DNA of 64,000 nt, taken from assembly GCF_003402535.2 (NCBI RefSeq), contig NZ_AP025170.1, positions 2,170,001 to 2,234,000 on the forward strand, given 5' to 3'. Positions 10,126-19,169 of this stretch are shown piece after piece (the stretch's first letter is position 1; the number at the start of each line of letters is the position of its first letter). The DNA is from Cupriavidus sp. P-10. GTDB lineage: Bacteria; Pseudomonadota; Gammaproteobacteria; Burkholderiales; Burkholderiaceae. The notes beneath the pieces were generated by a model, which was not told where the DNA came from, searched no databases, and saw only the letters and a program-made list of their open reading frames with translations. The position numbers and the translations under genes are program-made.

Positions 10126-10851
10126 TTGCTTACCTCCATTCCAATCACCGAAATGTCGCCCCGTTGCTCCACATGCGCGATGGGGCAACTGTGCCTTCCG
10201 GTTGGCATGTCCCAGCAAGACCTTACCAAGATGGACACGCTGGTGCAGGAACGCATCCGGGTCCATAAGGGTGAGACCTTGTATCGCATGGGCGATCCCC
10301 TCACCGCGGTTTATGCCGTTCGCTTCGGCACGCTCAAGACGCACGTCACGACCGAAGACGGCCGTTCACAGATTACCGGTTTCCATCTGCCAGGCGAGAT
10401 CGTCGGACTCGACGGCCTGGGGGAAATGCAGCATGCCTCTGACGCGACCGCGCTGGAAGATACCGAAGTCTGCGTAGTCCGCCTTGGTGACCTCCAGACC
10501 CTGTCCGCAGACCTGCCTTCGCTGCAGCACCAGTTCCTGCGGCTGATGGGCAAGGAAATCACGCACGACCAGCTGATGCTGGTGACACTCGGCTCGATGC
10601 GCGCCGAAGAGCGCCTGGCCGCGTTCCTGATCAACCTGTCGGAGCGCCTTTCGGCACGCGGGTACTCGTCGACCGAATTCGTGATGCGCATGAGCCGCGA
10701 GGAAATCGGCAGCTACCTGGGCCTGAAACTGGAAACCGTCAGCCGCCTGTTCTCGCGCTTCGCTGAAGCCGGCCTGATCCAGATTCGCCAGCGCCACGTG
10801 AAGCTGGTGGATCTCGCCGGCATCAAGCAGCTCTACAGCCGTAGCTGCTGA
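10126..10851 (+). CDS. fnr: Anaerobic regulator FNR (4Fe-4S, CRP family)
   Basis: Oxygen-sensing activator of low-oxygen genes; its likely targets here are the two FNR boxes in the cco cluster. The 241-aa protein has Cys14-x2-Cys17-x5-Cys23 at the N-terminus and Cys116 internally, the four ligands of the 4Fe-4S cluster. A CRP-type cyclic-nucleotide fold, dimer helix and C-terminal HTH follow (EEIGSYLGLKLETVSRLFSR), with the Glu and Ser-Arg that read the FNR half-site TTGAT. The start is TTG at 10126: an in-frame stop lies just upstream, AGGT lies 5-6 nt before it, and the ATG at 10153 has no ribosome binding site and leaves only four residues before the first Cys. Confidence 0.96.
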   Translation: MLTSIPITEMSPRCSTCAMGQLCLPVGMSQQDLTKMDTLVQERIRVHKGETLYRMGDPLTAVYAVRFGTLKTHVTTEDGRSQITGFHLPGEIVGLDGLGEMQHASDATALEDTEVCVVRLGDLQTLSADLPSLQHQFLRLMGKEITHDQLMLVTLGSMRAEERLAAFLINLSERLSARGYSSTEFVMRMSREEIGSYLGLKLETVSRLFSRFAEAGLIQIRQRHVKLVDLAGIKQLYSRSC

Positions 10852-10882
10852 CCCTTCCCCACGCCACACCACACCGCATTGC

Positions 10883-10909
10883 GCTTGCGCCGCACAGGGC
10901 GGCGCAAGC
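10883..10909. terminator. Hairpin between the convergent ends of fnr and the cco cluster
   Basis: A 10-bp stem (GCTTGCGCCG / CGGCGCAAGC) with a 7-base loop lies between the fnr stop and the last small gene of the cco cluster. Neither strand has a T-run, so strong intrinsic termination is uncertain. Confidence 0.4.
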
Positions 10910-10917
10910 ATCGCCCT

Positions 10918-11163
10918 TCACTCCAGCTCGTCGGTATCGCTAAGCCGCGTCGGCATCGTGTACAGCGTCAGGCCGCTGGACAGCGCGCAGAATATCCACG
11001 CCAGCAGGAAGCTCATCGTATAGATCGATTCGCGCGACGCCTCGATCGGATGCCCGAAGAACTTCAGGTCACCGGGATCCACGACCGAGAACACCGTCGC
11101 GGTGGCGAAGCCCGCCATCAGGAACCCCGGCCACAAGACCCACATCAGCCAGCGCAACCTCAT
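10918..11163 (-). CDS. Small two-helix membrane protein at the end of the cco cluster
   Basis: 81-aa protein with two hydrophobic helices (LRWLMWVLWPGFLMAGFATA, then YTMSFLLAWIFCALSSGLTL) and a short acidic C-terminus. I cannot assign a named family. Its ATG overlaps the stop codon of the FixH-like gene (ATGA, 11160-11163), so the two are translationally coupled. Both lie in the same direction as ccoG, which suggests a role in assembly or insertion of the cbb3 oxidase; that is inference from position only. Confidence 0.7.
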   Translation of the reverse strand: MRLRWLMWVLWPGFLMAGFATATVFSVVDPGDLKFFGHPIEASRESIYTMSFLLAWIFCALSSGLTLYTMPTRLSDTDELE

Positions 11164-11372
11164 GGCTGCCTCGCTGCGCTCGGCTGAGGCCGCACTGCCT
11201 CCGCCTTCTCGACCACCAGTCCATGACGCGCCGCGCCCTGCACCGGCATGTCAGGATGCGACGACGCAAGCCAGATGGTGACGCCGCACGCCACCATCGC
11301 GACCAGCGGGCCGCTCATCAACAGCCACGGCCACGGCTCCTTCCACCACGGATTGCCTTGCTGATTCATCAT
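11160..11372 (-). CDS. Short FixH-like membrane protein
   Basis: 70-aa protein whose N-terminus (PWWKEPWPWLLMSGPLVAMV) matches the FixH/CcoH pattern of a Trp/Pro-rich start and one membrane helix, followed by LASSHPDMPVQ in place of the usual DDYYK segment. FixH proteins are normally about 150-170 aa with a periplasmic domain; here that domain is absent and only about 35 residues follow the helix. CcoH/FixH is needed for stable cbb3 assembly in other bacteria. It lies 32 bp after ccoG and overlaps the next small gene by 4 bp. Confidence 0.65.
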   Translation of the reverse strand: MMNQQGNPWWKEPWPWLLMSGPLVAMVACGVTIWLASSHPDMPVQGAARHGLVVEKAEAVRPQPSAARQP

Positions 11373-11404
11373 GCCCCCTTAAGTTCTGCACCGAGCGCCT
11401 GGCG

Positions 11405-12877
11405 TCACAGGTCGCGCGGCACGATAAAGCTGGTGGTTTGCCGGATCTCGGCGCTGCCCCGCTCAGTTGCTTCGCTGGTCACCGTCACGCGGATCTTGTG
11501 CGTGCCTTGCGCGGCGTATTCGATCGGCACGCGTATGCGGATCGGCAACAGCCGGTTCGACGTCGGCGCCAGCGACTCGGCCTGCTTGTCGTATTCGACC
11601 GTCAGGTTTTTCAACTCGTCGCTGTCGGCTCGCACGCTGATGTGCATCGGCCCTTCAGTCGTGTTGATCAGCTGCAGGCGATAGACGTTCTCGATCCAGC
11701 GGCCCTCGACTTCCCGGCCCAACGCGCCGCGGTCGCGGATGATGTCCACCTTCAGCGGCGTGCGCAGCGCGATCGAAGCGACGAAGCCCGCAAGCAGCGC
11801 AACCCACACCACCGAATAGATGATGACACGCGGGCGCATCAAGCGCTTGCGCGACGCTGCCGCCGACAGCGCCTTGCGCATGGCATTTTCCGACGTGTAC
11901 CGGATCAGGCCGCGCGGATAGGACATCTTGTCCATGACCTGGTCGCAGGCGTCGATGCAGGCACCGCAGCCGATGCATTCATACTGCAGGCCGTCGCGGA
12001 TGTCGATGCCGGTCGGGCACACCTGGACGCAAATGCTGCAGTTGACGCAATCGCCCAGGCCCGCCTGGCGATGATCGGTCTTGCGCGAACGGCTGCCACG
12101 CGGCTCGCCCCGGCCGATGTCGTAGGTAACGACATAGGTGTCGCGGTCGACCATCACGCTCTGGAAACGCGCGTACGGGCACATGTACTTGCATACCTGC
12201 TCGCGCATGAAGCCCGCGTTGCCCCAGGTGGCAAACGCGTAGAACAGCATCCAGAACGTCTGCCACGGGCCCAGCGACAAACTCGCCAGCTCGCCGCCAA
12301 GTTCACGAATCGGCGCGAAGTAGCCGATGAAGGTGAACCCAGTCCACAGGGCGATCAGTACCCACAGGAAGTGCTTGGTGGCCTTGAGGCGCAGCTTGCG
12401 CAGGCTCCAGGGATCGCCATCCAGGCGGATGCGCGCGATCCGGTCGCCCTCGATCCGCCGCTCGATCCACATGAATATCTCGGTATAGACCGTCTGTGGA
12501 CAGGCATAGCCGCAAAACAGCCGCCCGGCAATTGCCGTGAACAAGAACAGCGCCAGCGCCGAAATGACCAGCAGCACGGCGAGGTAGATGACATCCTGCG
12601 GCCACAGCACCAGCCCGAAGATATAGAACTTGCGTTCGCCAAGGTCGAACAGCACGGCCTGGCGTCCGTTCCACTGGAGCCAGGGCGTGCCGTAGTAAAT
12701 CAGCTGGGTGAAGAGGACCAGCCAGACACGCCAACTGGAGAATGCGCCCGTGACCGAGCGCGGATAGATCTTGCGGCGGACCTCGTACAGTGTTTCATCC
12801 GAGGTCTCGGCAGGCGCAGCGGCCGACCGCTGGGGGTCGGCCGCCCGGGCCACTTCTTCGGTCCCGGGTGCGTTCAT
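11405..12877 (-). CDS. ccoG: Cytochrome c oxidase accessory protein CcoG (polyferredoxin, FixG/RdxA)
   Basis: Membrane iron-sulfur protein involved in cbb3 oxidase biogenesis, with evidence in other bacteria for Cu(II) reduction. The 490-aa protein starts at the ATG at 12877, preceded by GGAGAA. Five or so membrane helices are followed by two ferredoxin-type clusters, CVNCSICVQVCPTGIDI and CIGCGACIDACD, preceded by the conserved CGYACPQTVYTEIFMWIER and CKYMCPYARFQS motifs. A C-terminal Ig-like periplasmic domain (FixG C-terminal) completes it. It lies 49 bp after ccoP. Confidence 0.95.
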   Translation of the reverse strand: MNAPGTEEVARAADPQRSAAAPAETSDETLYEVRRKIYPRSVTGAFSSWRVWLVLFTQLIYYGTPWLQWNGRQAVLFDLGERKFYIFGLVLWPQDVIYLAVLLVISALALFLFTAIAGRLFCGYACPQTVYTEIFMWIERRIEGDRIARIRLDGDPWSLRKLRLKATKHFLWVLIALWTGFTFIGYFAPIRELGGELASLSLGPWQTFWMLFYAFATWGNAGFMREQVCKYMCPYARFQSVMVDRDTYVVTYDIGRGEPRGSRSRKTDHRQAGLGDCVNCSICVQVCPTGIDIRDGLQYECIGCGACIDACDQVMDKMSYPRGLIRYTSENAMRKALSAAASRKRLMRPRVIIYSVVWVALLAGFVASIALRTPLKVDIIRDRGALGREVEGRWIENVYRLQLINTTEGPMHISVRADSDELKNLTVEYDKQAESLAPTSNRLLPIRIRVPIEYAAQGTHKIRVTVTSEATERGSAEIRQTTSFIVPRDL

Positions 12878-12926
12878 GGATGGTTTCTCCTGCGGGCGGC
12901 CCGCGCCCGCGCAGATGAGTCGCCTG

Positions 12927-13844
12927 TCATTGGCCGGCACCCCCGCCGGTATTGGACAGGCCCCAGACATAAGCCGTCAGCATGCGGATCCGCTCTGGCG
13001 TCAGGATCTCTTCATGTGCCGGCATATGGTTGTTGTGCCCCTTCAGGATCGCGTCGACGATGCTGCCTTCCGAACTGCCATACAGCCACACGTTGTCGGA
13101 GAGGTTCGGCGCGCCCAGTGCCTGGTTGCCCTTGCCGCCGGCACCGTGGCAAGCCGCGCACGTCGACTTGAAGGTGCTCTCGCCACGCGAGGCGCGGATG
13201 GGGTCCGATGAAAGTCCCGACAGCGCGCGGACATACTGTGCCACGTCGCCTGCCAGCTTGCCGTCGATGGTGGATGCGAACGGCGGCATCACACCATTCC
13301 GGCCCTTGGAAATTGTCTGCTGGATGGTTTCGGGTTCGCCGCCATACAGCCAGTCACCGTCGGTCAGGTTGGGGAACCCGCGGCTGCCGCGCGCATCCGA
13401 ACCATGACATTGCGCGCAGTAGTTAAGGAAAAGACGCTGGCCGATCTCGCGCGCCTGCGGATCGCCCGCCACCTGCTTGACGTCCATCTTCAGGTACTTG
13501 GCGTAGATCTCGTTCTGCATCTTCTCCTGCGCGGCACGGTGCGCCGCCAGTTCGTCTTGCGTCGAGAACTTCAGCACGCCGGCGTAGGAACCCAGGCCCG
13601 GATACAACACCAGGTAGACCAGCCCGAAGATGCAGGTCAGCAGGAACATCCACATCCACCATCGCGGCAGCGGGTTATTCAGTTCGCGCAGGTCGCCGTC
13701 CCAAACGTGGCCGGTGTCGCCGCCAGCGTTGGCGGTCTTGGTGATCTTGCGTTGCGAGAACAGCAGCCAGACACACCAGACGATGCCCACGAGCGCGATC
13801 GCGGCAATGTAGTAACTCCAGTAATCGGAAAAGAAATCGCTCAT
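12927..13844 (-). CDS. ccoP: cbb3-type cytochrome c oxidase subunit III (dihaem)
   Basis: Receives electrons from soluble cytochrome c and passes them to CcoO/CcoN. The 305-aa protein has an N-terminal membrane helix (YIAAIALVGIVWCVWLLF) and a second helix after the conserved GHVWDGDLRELNNPLPRWW motif. Two c-type haem domains follow, with CAQCH and CAACH and their Met ligands downstream. The start is 2 bp after the ccoQ stop, so expression is coupled. The C-terminus is Gly-rich. Confidence 0.97.
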   Translation of the reverse strand: MSDFFSDYWSYYIAAIALVGIVWCVWLLFSQRKITKTANAGGDTGHVWDGDLRELNNPLPRWWMWMFLLTCIFGLVYLVLYPGLGSYAGVLKFSTQDELAAHRAAQEKMQNEIYAKYLKMDVKQVAGDPQAREIGQRLFLNYCAQCHGSDARGSRGFPNLTDGDWLYGGEPETIQQTISKGRNGVMPPFASTIDGKLAGDVAQYVRALSGLSSDPIRASRGESTFKSTCAACHGAGGKGNQALGAPNLSDNVWLYGSSEGSIVDAILKGHNNHMPAHEEILTPERIRMLTAYVWGLSNTGGGAGQ

Positions 13845-13846
13845 GG

Positions 13847-14014
13847 CTAGGTGTTCCGGCTCGATGTTGTCGTGGTTTCGTCAGGCAGCGCGAACGGCAG
13901 CATGGCGGATTCCCGGTTGGCGTTCCGCCGGCCGGCCGACCAGGCCCACCAGCAAATCCCGAGGAAGACGACCATCGACACGACGGTCGCAATTGCGGTG
14001 ATCATGGCTGCCAT
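13847..14014 (-). CDS. ccoQ: cbb3-type cytochrome oxidase subunit CcoQ
   Basis: 55-aa single-helix subunit that stabilises the cbb3 core. The helix reads ITAIATVVSMVVFLGICWW, followed by AWSAGRRNANRESAMLPF, the usual CcoQ pattern of a WW-x-W exit from the membrane and a basic cytoplasmic stretch ending in LPF. The ATG at 14014 is 3 bp after ccoO, and the stop is 2 bp before ccoP. An ATG three codons in is an alternative start. Confidence 0.9.
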   Translation of the reverse strand: MAAMITAIATVVSMVVFLGICWWAWSAGRRNANRESAMLPFALPDETTTTSSRNT

Positions 14015-14017
14015 GGC

Positions 14018-14713
14018 TTACTCCTTGGCCGGTGCGGCCGCTTCCGCGGCGGGTGCCGCCGGCGTAGCCGTTGCAGCAGTGTCCACGCGCACGTTGCGGC
14101 GGTTGGTGCCCAGCGCCTGGAGATAAGCCACCAGCGCATCTTCCTCGGTCTTGCCCTTGAGTTCGTCCGGCGCCTTGGCGATATCGGCGTCGGTGTATGG
14201 CACCCCAAGCCTTACCAGTGCCCGCATGCGAGCCTGGATATCGTTGGTCGGCAATGCAGCCTTCTCCAGCCACGGGTAGGAAGGCATCACCGACTCGGGC
14301 ACCACGTCGCGCGGATTGCGCAAGTGGATACGCTGCCAGTCGTCCGAATAGCGGCCGCCGACGCGCGCCAGGTCGGGGCCGGTACGCTTCGAGCCCCACA
14401 GGAACGGGTGGTCGTAGACCGACTCGCCCGCGGTCGAGAAGTGGCCGTAGCGCTCGGTTTCGGCCTGCAGCGTACGCACCTGCTGCGAGTGGCAGCCGAC
14501 GCAGCCTTCACGGATGTAGACATCGCGGCCCATCAGCCGCAGCGGCGAATACGGCGTGATACCCGGATCCGGCTTGGTGGTGGAGTGCTGGAAGAACAGC
14601 GGCACGATCTGCACCAGACCCGCGATGCTGACCACGAGGATCGTGCAGATGATCAGCCAGCCGATGTTCTTCTCCAGCGTTTCGTGGGAAAAGAATCTTT
14701 GTTTTTCCGACAT
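14018..14713 (-). CDS. ccoO: cbb3-type cytochrome c oxidase subunit II (monohaem)
   Basis: Membrane-anchored c-type cytochrome (231 aa) in the electron path to the catalytic subunit. It has one N-terminal membrane helix ([20 protein letters not shown]), the conserved [18 protein letters not shown] stretch, and one haem site CVGCHSQQ. The later [21 protein letters not shown] and P-S-Y-PWLE segments are typical of CcoO. The C-terminus is an Ala-rich tail. AGGA lies upstream of the ATG; the gap to ccoN is 18 bp. Confidence 0.97.
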   Translation of the reverse strand: MSEKQRFFSHETLEKNIGWLIICTILVVSIAGLVQIVPLFFQHSTTKPDPGITPYSPLRLMGRDVYIREGCVGCHSQQVRTLQAETERYGHFSTAGESVYDHPFLWGSKRTGPDLARVGGRYSDDWQRIHLRNPRDVVPESVMPSYPWLEKAALPTNDIQARMRALVRLGVPYTDADIAKAPDELKGKTEEDALVAYLQALGTNRRNVRVDTAATATPAAPAAEAAAPAKE

Positions 14714-14731
14714 CTTTCTATCCTGGAATGA

Positions 14732-16180
14732 TCAGTGTGCGGAGGCAGGGATGCTGGCCGGGATCGGCGCATCCACGGCACGCTTGCCGACGATGGTCTT
14801 GGCGACGTTGTAGGCCATCAGCAGCATGCCGGACAGGAAGCAGATGCCACCCAGCAGACGGATCAGGTAGAACGGATACTTGGCCTTGACCGCCTCGACG
14901 AAGGCATAGGTCAGCGTGCCGTCGGGTTGCGTGGCGCGCCACATCAGACCTTCCATCACGCCGGCGATCCACATCGAGGCGATATACAGCACCACGCCGA
15001 TGGTCGCGATCCAGAAGTGCCATTCGATCAGGCGCACGCTGTACATCTGCTTCTCGCCGAACAGTCGCGGGATCAGGTAATAGAGGGAACCGATGGAGAT
15101 CATCGCGACCCAACCCAGCGCGCCGGAGTGCACATGGCCAATGGTCCAGTCGGTGTAGTGCGACAGCGCGTTGACGGTCTTGATCGACATCATCGAGCCT
15201 TCGAACGTGGCCATGCCGTAGAACGACAGCGCCACCACCAGGAACTTCAGGATCGGATCCGTGCGCAGCTTGTGCCAGGCGCCCGACAGGGTCATGATGC
15301 CGTTGATCATCCCACCCCACGAAGGCGCCAGCAGGATCAGCGAGAACACCATGCCGAGCGACTGCGCCCAGTCCGGCAGCGCGGTGTACTGCAGATGGTG
15401 CGGGCCGGCCCACATGTAGGTGAAGTTGAGCGCCCAGAAGTGAACGATGGACAGGCGGTAGGAATAGATCGGACGCTCGGCCTGCTTGGGAATGAAGTAG
15501 TACATCATCCCCAGGAAGCTGGTGGTCAGGAAGAAGCCCACCGCGTTATGGCCGTACCACCACTGGATCATCGCATCCTGCACGCCGGCATAGGCCGAGT
15601 AGGACTTCCACAGCGACACCGGCATCTCGATATTGTTGACGATGTGCAGCAGCGCGATGGTCAGGATGTAGGCACCGAAGAACCAGTTGGCGACGTAGAT
15701 ATGCCGCGTCTTGCGCTTGACGATGGTGCCGAAGAACACGACCGCGTAGGCCACCCAGACCGCGGTGATCAACAGGTCGATCGGCCACTCGAGCTCGGCG
15801 TATTCCTTCGACGAGGTGATGCCCAGCGGCAGCGTGATGGCCGCGGCGACGATGACCAGTTGCCAGCCCCAGAACGTGAACGCAGCCAGCGGGCCGCAGA
15901 ACAGGCGAGCCTGGCAGGTCCGCTGGACCACGTAGTACGAGGTCGCGAACAGCGCGCTGCCGCCGAAGGCGAAGATCACCGCATTGGTATGCAGCGGCCG
16001 CAGGCGGCCGAACGACAGCCAGGGCGTGTTGAAGTTAAGTTCAGGCCAGATCAGCTGTGCTGCCAGCAGCACGCCGACGGCCATGCCGACGATCCCCCAG
16101 ACTACCGTCATGACAGCGAACTGTCTTACGACGCCGTAATTGAAGGTGTCGACGCGTGAAGACGCGGCAGTGACATCCAT
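14732..16180 (-). CDS. ccoN: cbb3-type cytochrome c oxidase catalytic subunit I
   Basis: Haem-copper terminal oxidase subunit of high oxygen affinity (482 aa, about 12 membrane helices). Visible ligands include the haem b His in [14 protein letters not shown], the active-site region [20 protein letters not shown], the Cu-B His pair in [15 protein letters not shown], and the two His of [12 protein letters not shown]. It is the first gene of the ccoNOQPG run and has its own FNR-box promoter upstream, separate from ccoI-ccoS. Confidence 0.98.
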   Translation of the reverse strand: MDVTAASSRVDTFNYGVVRQFAVMTVVWGIVGMAVGVLLAAQLIWPELNFNTPWLSFGRLRPLHTNAVIFAFGGSALFATSYYVVQRTCQARLFCGPLAAFTFWGWQLVIVAAAITLPLGITSSKEYAELEWPIDLLITAVWVAYAVVFFGTIVKRKTRHIYVANWFFGAYILTIALLHIVNNIEMPVSLWKSYSAYAGVQDAMIQWWYGHNAVGFFLTTSFLGMMYYFIPKQAERPIYSYRLSIVHFWALNFTYMWAGPHHLQYTALPDWAQSLGMVFSLILLAPSWGGMINGIMTLSGAWHKLRTDPILKFLVVALSFYGMATFEGSMMSIKTVNALSHYTDWTIGHVHSGALGWVAMISIGSLYYLIPRLFGEKQMYSVRLIEWHFWIATIGVVLYIASMWIAGVMEGLMWRATQPDGTLTYAFVEAVKAKYPFYLIRLLGGICFLSGMLLMAYNVAKTIVGKRAVDAPIPASIPASAH

Positions 16181-16227
16181 TCAGACCCCCAAAGCTTAGA
16201 GAAGAGAAAAAACCTACTGACGTTGTG

Positions 16228-16269
16228 ACTTTAGAAAAACCCCAGCTTCGGTGCGTTGATCTTTATCAA
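16228..16269 (-). promoter_or_regulatory. FNR-dependent promoter of ccoN
   Basis: A perfect FNR box, TTGAT-CTTT-ATCAA, lies at 16256-16269. On the minus strand a -10-like TAAAGT is at 16233-16228, which predicts a start near 16221 and puts the box centre at -41.5, the standard class II activation geometry. The fnr gene is 6 kb away in the same window. Confidence 0.85.
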
Positions 16270-16344
16270 GTCGCTGAGGACCGGCAATGAACCTCGTGGC
16301 GCGGCGCCGGTCCGAAGCCCACGGCGTGCCAGGACATGCGTGCA

Positions 16345-16491
16345 TCAAGGCTTGTCGTTGTCCAGCAGGATCGATTCCGCGGGCCGGTCAAGGTCGTTGT
16401 ACTGTCCCGCATGCAGCGCCCACCACAGCGCGGCCGCAATCACGACGACCAGCACCAGGCTCATCGGCACAAGCAGGTAAAGCGTTTCCAT
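16345..16491 (-). CDS. ccoS: cbb3 oxidase maturation protein CcoS
   Basis: 48-aa single-helix membrane protein needed to insert cofactors into cbb3 oxidase. It starts METLYLLVPMSLVLVVVIAA and continues LWWALHAGQYNDLDRPA, the family hallmark: a helix, a WW pair, then G-Q-Y/F-D-D-L-x-x-P. It lies 7 bp downstream of ccoI and ends 165 bp before the ccoN start. The ccoN FNR promoter lies in that gap. Confidence 0.93.
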   Translation of the reverse strand: METLYLLVPMSLVLVVVIAAALWWALHAGQYNDLDRPAESILLDNDKP

Positions 16492-16498
16492 GAAGCTC

Positions 16499-19054
16499 CT
16501 AGGCTGACTTGCGGCCGGCGCTCAGCAAACGCCAGGCATTGGCCACCACCAGCAGCGACGACAGCGACATGCCGATGCCGGCCATCCACGCCGTCACCAG
16601 CCCGGTCGCCGCCAGCGGGATTGCCACCACGTTGTAGAGGAAGGACCAGCCCAGGTTCTGCCGCACCACGCGCCGCGCCTTGCGCGACACCGCCAGCGCG
16701 GTCGCGATCTCGTCGATGCCGCCGTGCGTGAGCACGGCATCCGCGCCGGCCTGGGCCAGCGGCGCGCCGCTGCCGATCGCGATCGAGACCTGCGCCTGCG
16801 CCAGCACCGGGGCGTCGTTGATGCCGTCGCCCACGGCCAGCACCACCGCCCCGCCCTGCTGCAGCCGCGCGACGTAGTCGCGCTTGCCTTCGGGAGTGAC
16901 CTCGCCGGCGACGTGGGCGATGCCGAAGTGCTTTGCCCACCAGTGCACGGCCGCGGCGTTGTCGCCGGAGACGAGGTGGTAGCGCACGCCCAGCTCACCG
17001 AGCCGCGCCAGCAGCGCGGACGTCTGCGCGCGCTCGACATCGGCCAGCATGAAGCTCGCGAGCACGCCGTCCCGTGCTGCCAGCCACACGACCGTGGCAC
17101 CGGGATGGGTCGGGTCCGCAACCGCCGGCTCCAGCACGGGGGTGTCGCGGGCAACGAGGCCGCGCGCGAAATCCAGCCGGCCGAGCCGCAGGCGGCGCCC
17201 ATCGACCGTGGCCTCAAGGCCCTGCCCGGGCACGTTGCGGATCTCGGTGACCGTCCCCGCATGGCCCCCGCCGTCAGGCGCCGCCGCGAGCAGCGCGCGT
17301 GCGATGGGGTGCTCGCCGCCGCGTTCCATCGCCGCGGCCAGTGCGAGGCATTGCGATGCGCTCAGGTCGGCCTGCGGCCGCACCGCGGCCACGGCAAAAC
17401 GCCCTTCTGTCAGCGTGCCGGTCTTGTCCAGCACCACGTCGGTCACGCGCGCCAGGGTCTCGAGTGCATGGCCGCGCGTCAGCAGCACGCCGCGCCGCGA
17501 CAGCGCGGCGCCCGCGGCGGCCAGCGCGGCCGGGGTGGCCAGCGACAGCGCGCACGGGCAGCTGACCACCAGCACCGCGATCGTCACCAGCAGCGCGCGT
17601 GATGGATCGATCCACAGCCCCCACACCAGCCCGGTCAGCGCCGCAAGCACCAGCAGCGTCGCCACGAACCAGCCGGCGACGCGGTCGGCCAGCGTGGCCA
17701 GGCGAGGCTTCTCGGCCAGCGCGCGATCGAGCACCGCGACGATCTCGGCCAGGCGGGTTCCGGCACCCACGCGCGACACGCGCAGCTCCAGCGGGCTGGA
17801 GGTATTGAAACAGCCGGCCAGCACGGTGTCGCCGGCACTGCGGCGCACCGGCCGGCTTTCGCCGGTCAGCATGGACTCGTCCAGTTCGCTGGCGCCGGCG
17901 ACGACGGTGCCGTCGGCGGGAACGATCTCGCCCGCCTTCACCCGGATCAGGTCGCCCTGGCGCAAACGTGCCACCGGGATGCGTTCACCCGTGGCCCCTA
18001 CTCCGCCAAGGCGCTCGCAGGTGGCGGGCAGCTGGCGGGCGAGCATCTCGGCGCCGCTGCGCGATGCCTGGCGCACGCGCAGTTCGAGGTAGCGGGCAAG
18101 CAGCAGGAAGGCGACAAACATCGTCACCGAATCGAAATAGACCTCGCCGATGCCGCGCACGGTGGCCAGCGCGCTGGCGAGAAACCCGGCGCCGATGCCG
18201 ATGGCGACCGGCACGTCCATGCCCATATGGCGCTGGCGCAGGCTGCGCCAGGCGCCGGCAAAGATCGGCGATGCGGAATAGAAGACCACCGGCAACGTCA
18301 GCGCAAAGCTGGCCCAGCGCATCAGCTGCAGCTGGCCGGGGTCGATGGTGGCCTCGTGGGTGTAGATGGGCCACGCGTACATCATCACCTGCATCATGCC
18401 GAGCATGGCCACGGCCATGCGCATCAGCAGGCCGCGGCGCGCGCGGCGGTCCTGCTGGTCGCTGCGCGAGACCTCGAACGGCCATGCCATGTAGCCAATG
18501 CCGGCGAGTGCCGCCAGCAGCCCGGCCACGGACTGCGTGCCTTCGCGCCAGCGCACCACCACGCGGCGGGTGGCGACATTGGCAACCGCGGACTCCACGC
18601 CAGGCTGGCGCGTCAGGTGCTGCTCGATCAGCCAGGCGCAGGCGGCACAGCGGATGTTTTCTGGCGCCAGCGTGATTTCGGCGCGGCCGTTGTCGAGCGG
18701 GCGCACGAACTGGCTGCGCAATTCGGGGGTGTCGTAGGCGGCCCAGACCGGCTCGGCCTCGCGCCGCGCCGCGTCGTCGATCGGGCGGGCAAAGCGGGCC
18801 TCGTCGCCGTAGAGATGGGCAAAGCCGGCGGCATGGAGGGTCTGCGCCAGCGCCTGGCAGCCGCCGCAGCAGAAGACCCTGCGCGCGCCGTCCAGTTCGG
18901 CGGCCAGAGGTTCGGCCAGCGTGACCGGCAGGCCGCAATGGAAACACGCGAGCCGCGCCCCGGCTACGGCCGCGCCAGCGTTGGCGGCAGGCGCCGCGGA
19001 CGTTGCATGCGAGGCCAGCAGGCTGGCGGAAGGAATGATGACTGGGGACGACAT
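16499..19054 (-). CDS. ccoI: Copper-translocating P-type ATPase CcoI/FixI
   Basis: P1B-type ATPase that exports copper to the periplasm for Cu-B of cbb3 oxidase. In 851 aa, an N-terminal cysteine-rich segment (CFHC at 37-40, CCGGC at 62-66) precedes a heavy-metal domain with CAAC at 136-139. Membrane helices follow, then the actuator motif LTGES (396-400), the ion-binding CPC (499-501), the phosphorylation site DKTGT (543-547), the nucleotide-domain HP (about 582) and GDGIND (742-747). AAGG lies before the ATG, and an FNR box lies 52-65 bp upstream. Confidence 0.96.
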   Translation of the reverse strand: MSSPVIIPSASLLASHATSAAPAANAGAAVAGARLACFHCGLPVTLAEPLAAELDGARRVFCCGGCQALAQTLHAAGFAHLYGDEARFARPIDDAARREAEPVWAAYDTPELRSQFVRPLDNGRAEITLAPENIRCAACAWLIEQHLTRQPGVESAVANVATRRVVVRWREGTQSVAGLLAALAGIGYMAWPFEVSRSDQQDRRARRGLLMRMAVAMLGMMQVMMYAWPIYTHEATIDPGQLQLMRWASFALTLPVVFYSASPIFAGAWRSLRQRHMGMDVPVAIGIGAGFLASALATVRGIGEVYFDSVTMFVAFLLLARYLELRVRQASRSGAEMLARQLPATCERLGGVGATGERIPVARLRQGDLIRVKAGEIVPADGTVVAGASELDESMLTGESRPVRRSAGDTVLAGCFNTSSPLELRVSRVGAGTRLAEIVAVLDRALAEKPRLATLADRVAGWFVATLLVLAALTGLVWGLWIDPSRALLVTIAVLVVSCPCALSLATPAALAAAGAALSRRGVLLTRGHALETLARVTDVVLDKTGTLTEGRFAVAAVRPQADLSASQCLALAAAMERGGEHPIARALLAAAPDGGGHAGTVTEIRNVPGQGLEATVDGRRLRLGRLDFARGLVARDTPVLEPAVADPTHPGATVVWLAARDGVLASFMLADVERAQTSALLARLGELGVRYHLVSGDNAAAVHWWAKHFGIAHVAGEVTPEGKRDYVARLQQGGAVVLAVGDGINDAPVLAQAQVSIAIGSGAPLAQAGADAVLTHGGIDEIATALAVSRKARRVVRQNLGWSFLYNVVAIPLAATGLVTAWMAGIGMSLSSLLVVANAWRLLSAGRKSA

Positions 19055-19079
19055 GAGGACCTTTTTCTACCCACTGCAG

Positions 19080-19119
19080 GGTATAGGGCGGTCCCGGCAT
19101 CGACCTTGATCTAGGTCAA
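19080..19119 (-). promoter_or_regulatory. FNR-dependent promoter of ccoI-ccoS
   Basis: TTGAT-CTAG-GTCAA at 19106-19119 matches the FNR consensus with one mismatch in the second half-site. A -10-like TATACC lies at 19085-19080 on the minus strand, putting the box centre at about -39.5 to -41.5. Confidence 0.75.
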
Positions 19120-19121
19120 TG

Positions 19122-19148
19122 CGGCCCGGCTCTCGTCATGCCGGGCCG
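19122..19148 (-). terminator. Hairpin downstream of zapE
   Basis: A 9-bp perfect stem (CGGCCCGGC / GCCGGGCCG) with a 9-base loop lies between the zapE stop and the ccoI promoter. The T-run is absent, so termination strength is uncertain. Confidence 0.4.
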
Positions 19149-19169
19149 AAATACAACACTCGGCAACCC

